Shown here one piece after another: positions 61,981-64,000 of a DNA stretch of 64,000 nucleotides. The notes below the pieces were generated by a model. That model was not told where the DNA came from and did not search any database. It saw only the letters and a list, made by a program, of their open reading frames with translations. The position numbers and the translations under genes were made by a program. This stretch comes from Pirellula staleyi DSM 6068 (lineage in GTDB: Bacteria > Planctomycetota > Planctomycetia > Pirellulales > Pirellulaceae). The DNA is taken from assembly GCF_000025185.1 (NCBI RefSeq), contig NC_013720.1, positions 4,526,001 through 4,590,000 on the forward strand, read 5' to 3'. The stretch's first letter is position 1, and the number at the start of each line of letters is the position of its first letter.

Positions 61981-62190
61981 TCAAGTGGATTTTCGGGCGA
62001 ACAGCCGGGTTACAAGGTGCCCCTTCCACATCCACAGTCCAGAAACGAGCAGCACCGGCATGAAGAGGTATTGAAACATGTAGCGGTAGGGTTCGGTCTC
62101 GGCCGGTGGACCATACACCAGCCCGATCAAAGGCAAACCAAAGAGGATATGCACCCAGCGGAGTATCGTGCGTTGTGTGGCTTGATTCAT
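61981..62190 (-). CDS. Small two-helix membrane protein
   Basis: The 69-residue protein has two hydrophobic helices ('WVHILFGLPLIGLVYGP' and 'YLFMPVLLVSGLWMW') with a conserved-looking 'RWVHILFGLP' start and a basic C-terminus. Similar short proteins are frequently encoded beside ArsR/SRPBCC genes in diverse bacteria; function is unknown. It lies between the SRPBCC and DUF1801 genes on the same strand. Confidence 0.75.
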   Translation of the reverse strand: MNQATQRTILRWVHILFGLPLIGLVYGPPAETEPYRYMFQYLFMPVLLVSGLWMWKGHLVTRLFARKST

Positions 62191-62380
62191 GTTGGATTAA
62201 GCAGTGGTACTTGTGAATACTCGTAGTGATAGTGCGACGTAGTAGTTCGGCTTTGCTGCGGATGGGAATCGAGAATGATCGAGTAAATAATGCAGACGGA
62301 TAGGGAAGCGTGAGGTCTAGCGTGCTTCACTCGCCGATCTTTCGAGTACGACTGAAAATGCTATAGCCCCAATTGGCTCG

Positions 62381-63280
62381 CTAATTGTTTGTCTGAGAGA
62401 GCACAGCTTCGAGCCGGTCGAGAACTTGCACGTTGGCTGTTTCGCTAAGGACTCGCATTTTTGCGGCCAGTTCAGGGCTCTCAAACTGCTGAACCCACGA
62501 TAGCAACGTTTGCTTGCCACCAGTTTCATCGCTTCGATCGGTGAGCGTGACTGTGAGCAAGAACCACGGAGCCACCACATGCTCGATCACGATTTTTTGA
62601 TCGGGCTGAATCTCGCGAAAAAAGCTGTCGTTCGGGTAATGGGCACCACTTGGGGCGTGCATCACAAACAGCCAGCGACCATCGACCTTGAACTCGAATT
62701 GCTCGAAGGTGCTGGTAAAACCTGAAGGACCCCACCACGCTGCGAGTTGCTCGGGCTGCTCGAATGCGGCGAATATCTTGCGCGGACTGAAATGGAACAG
62801 TCGCTCCGTATAGACCGCTGAGCTTCGCGATTCGGCCCAAACTGTTAGCTGCTCCAGCATCATGGACCAGCCATACTCGGCCCCAGCTAGCGCGTGCTCG
62901 CCAAAAGGCTGTGTAACGTCGAAGCCAGCGTGCTCGAAGAAAAGGCGTGTCCCATTCCCATCGGGTTCAAGGCGAAAACTGACTTGCGTATTCTCGACAG
63001 GTCCGCTCACCGACCACGAGAAGACGAGTCGGCCACCGCAGTTTTCACCCGCTGCATTCTGGCGCGGCGGATCGCACTCGAGAACTTGGCAGCGAACCGT
63101 GAGACCCTCGAAACCAACGCTCGGCTTCGGTGGCACCCGAAAGGTGAAGCGGTGCCCGACAATCGGCTGAAAGTCGTTGGGATACATCCAGTCGGCTAGC
63201 GCCGCACTTGTTGTCAGCGCTTGCCAAACTTGCGCAATGGGCTGTGGAACGACAATCTCTCGCTGAATCGAGCGGGTCAT
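62381..63280 (-). CDS. Tandem SRPBCC (AHSA1-like) domain protein
   Basis: From ATG 63280 the product is 299 residues; the frame is open further to 63358 but that overlaps the ArsR gene. Two START/AHSA1-type domains are visible. The first (about 1-140) has 'VPQPIAQVWQALTTSAALAD' and 'EPDGNGTRLFFEHAGFD'. The second (about 150-285) has 'RLFHFSPRKIFAAFEQPEQL', 'AWWGPSGF' and 'GTHYPNDSF'-like residues followed by 'LTVTLTDRSDETGG'. Such domains bind hydrophobic ligands. The start overlaps the ArsR stop by ATGA (63277-63280), so the two are translationally coupled, a very common arrangement. Confidence 0.88.
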   Translation of the reverse strand: MTRSIQREIVVPQPIAQVWQALTTSAALADWMYPNDFQPIVGHRFTFRVPPKPSVGFEGLTVRCQVLECDPPRQNAAGENCGGRLVFSWSVSGPVENTQVSFRLEPDGNGTRLFFEHAGFDVTQPFGEHALAGAEYGWSMMLEQLTVWAESRSSAVYTERLFHFSPRKIFAAFEQPEQLAAWWGPSGFTSTFEQFEFKVDGRWLFVMHAPSGAHYPNDSFFREIQPDQKIVIEHVVAPWFLLTVTLTDRSDETGGKQTLLSWVQQFESPELAAKMRVLSETANVQVLDRLEAVLSQTNN

Positions 63281-63609
63281 GCTTTGCTCTGCTTCGCTAA
63301 ATGCTGCTGAAGTCGCTGAAGACGATCGTCCCAAAATCGTTCGTAGTGCGCGAGCCAATCTCGCACCGGGGCAAGTCGCTCGGGAACAAAGTGATAGAGA
63401 CGCTGACGCCCCTGTCGCTGCTCGGTAAGCAGACCGGCGTCGAGCAAAATGCGTAGATGCTGCGACACCGCGGGGCGACTCATCGCAAAGTGACCAGCAA
63501 TCGCACTGACAGACTGGTCTTCTTCCGCAAGCAGATCCAGCATCTGCCGGCGCGCAGGATGACTGATCGCTCCAAAAATATCAGCCTCACGCTCGATCGT
63601 TCTCACCAT
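63277..63609 (-). CDS. ArsR-family transcriptional regulator
   Basis: From ATG 63609 the protein is 110 residues. It is a winged helix with 'FGAISHPARRQMLDLLAEED', recognition helix 'AMSRPAVSQHLRILLDAGLL' and 'RQGRQRLYHFVPE'. No Cys metal-binding motif (ELCVCDL type) is present, so it is probably not a metal sensor. The start is chosen because the upstream part of the frame (to 63645) runs through the palindromic operator at 63623-63638. It is coupled to the SRPBCC gene, which it probably represses together with itself. Confidence 0.9.
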   Translation of the reverse strand: MVRTIEREADIFGAISHPARRQMLDLLAEEDQSVSAIAGHFAMSRPAVSQHLRILLDAGLLTEQRQGRQRLYHFVPERLAPVRDWLAHYERFWDDRLQRLQQHLAKQSKA

Positions 63610-63622
63610 GGGGCCAATATAC

Positions 63623-63638
63623 GTAAGCATTTGCTTAC
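63623..63638. promoter_or_regulatory. Palindromic operator of the ArsR unit
   Basis: GTAAGCATTTGCTTAC is a 7-bp inverted repeat (GTAAGCA/TGCTTAC) with a 2-base centre. It lies 13 bases upstream of the ArsR start codon. ArsR-family repressors typically bind such short palindromes over their own promoter, so autorepression of the ArsR-SRPBCC unit is likely. Confidence 0.75.
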
Positions 63639-63885
63639 CTGTCAAGCCGCACTCTCTCCGTCCTCACAAACGCACGTACTCCATCCGCCACCACCAAAGC
63701 CCCAAATACCTTGGCGATCAGAATTTCAGCCACTGCATTCATACTTTTTTCATTGCACTGTGGATCGCGCTGGATGGTGTTTTTGTTGATATGGCGAGGG
63801 CGGAAATGCTGGTATCATTTGCGTCAGCGATGCGCTGCTGGCGGCGTGCTCCACCTCTCTCCTGATTATCGAGCGGAACTAACCC

Positions 63886-64000
63886 ATGTCTGATCAGACG
63901 CAGATTCGTCGACGAACATTTCTTCAATCTACCTTGGCGGCTGGCGCTGCGACTGCAGTTGCGTCCTTTGTTCCTGCTACGGCACTCGGACGACAAGGGG
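63886..64000 (+). CDS. 5' end of a Tat-exported protein
   Basis: The frame starts at ATG 63886 and is open to the window edge (38 residues). The N-terminus is a twin-arginine signal (RRRTFLQ, then 'LAAGAATAVASFVPATALG'). Planctomycete Gfo/Idh/MocA-type oxidoreductases commonly begin this way, with a Tat signal ending near 'ATALGR' before the Rossmann strand. The domain itself is outside the window, so that identity is only a guess; DUF1501 would be another possibility. Confidence 0.6.
   Translation, partial: MSDQTQIRRRTFLQSTLAAGAATAVASFVPATALGRQG

Noticed and set aside
1-64000. CRISPR array, tRNA or rRNA genes, insertion sequences, prophage
   Set aside because: No regularly spaced repeats, no tRNA-like cloverleaf or rRNA sequence, and no transposase, integrase or phage structural gene was seen among the coding regions or gaps.

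Overview
The window comes from a planctomycete, most likely a Pirellula-like member of the Pirellulales. The evidence is a dense set of protein families largely restricted to planctomycetes and their relatives: PSCyt1/DUF1549/DUF1553 cytochrome-like proteins, DUF1501, DUF1587/1592/1588/1585 proteins, DUF1552, a PVC heme-binding domain protein and a Rhodopirellula/Verrucomicrobium-type ECF sigma factor. Many products carry Sec or twin-arginine signals. No rRNA, tRNA, CRISPR array, insertion sequence or phage gene was recognised.

Layout. 1-5.7 kb: the 3' end of a heme-domain gene with a clear terminator, a secreted HExxH/NPCBM protein, a secreted alpha/beta hydrolase and a TupA-like ATP-grasp protein. 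5.8-10 kb (minus strand): a DUF1549-DUF1553 gene, a DUF1501 gene and a WD40 gene in series. 10-18 kb: secreted degradative-type proteins (a large glycosidase-like protein, a BPSS1187-like hydrolase, a sialate O-acetylesterase, a kelch-like protein) and an LssY-domain protein. 18-29 kb: two back-to-back units around a GntR/FadR-type regulator. The leftward unit is a PSCyt1-DUF1549-DUF1553 gene broken by a single in-frame TGA, followed by DUF1501. The rightward unit is the regulator, overlapping by 4 bases a 1316-residue DUF1592-type protein, then DUF1552. 29-37.5 kb: two tandem PSCyt1-DUF1549-DUF1553/DUF1501 pairs. 37.8-50.2 kb (all minus strand): an ECF sigma factor, a membrane anti-sigma-like protein with a large outer domain, a DUF1592/DUF1552 pair, an LRR protein, a second DUF1592/DUF1552 pair and a hypothetical secreted protein. 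50.7-52.4 kb: a serine beta-lactamase-like hydrolase. 52.4-60.6 kb (minus strand): a cbb3-type cytochrome oxidase operon with assembly genes. 61-63.6 kb: an ArsR regulator with SRPBCC, small membrane and DUF1801 genes. The window ends inside a Tat-exported protein gene.

The dominant theme is seven two-gene modules in about 43 kb. Each has a Sec-exported protein with two CxxCH motifs (one motif in the PSCyt1-less case), followed by a Tat-exported DUF1501 or DUF1552 partner. Two modules appear tied to their own regulators: GntR with twin palindromic operators, and ECF sigma with an anti-sigma-like protein. A likely reading is that they are alternative extracytoplasmic systems for complex substrates, but their biochemistry is not known from sequence. 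The cbb3 operon would supply high-affinity terminal respiration. It is unusual in having a lipoprotein di-heme cytochrome where CcoP would be expected.
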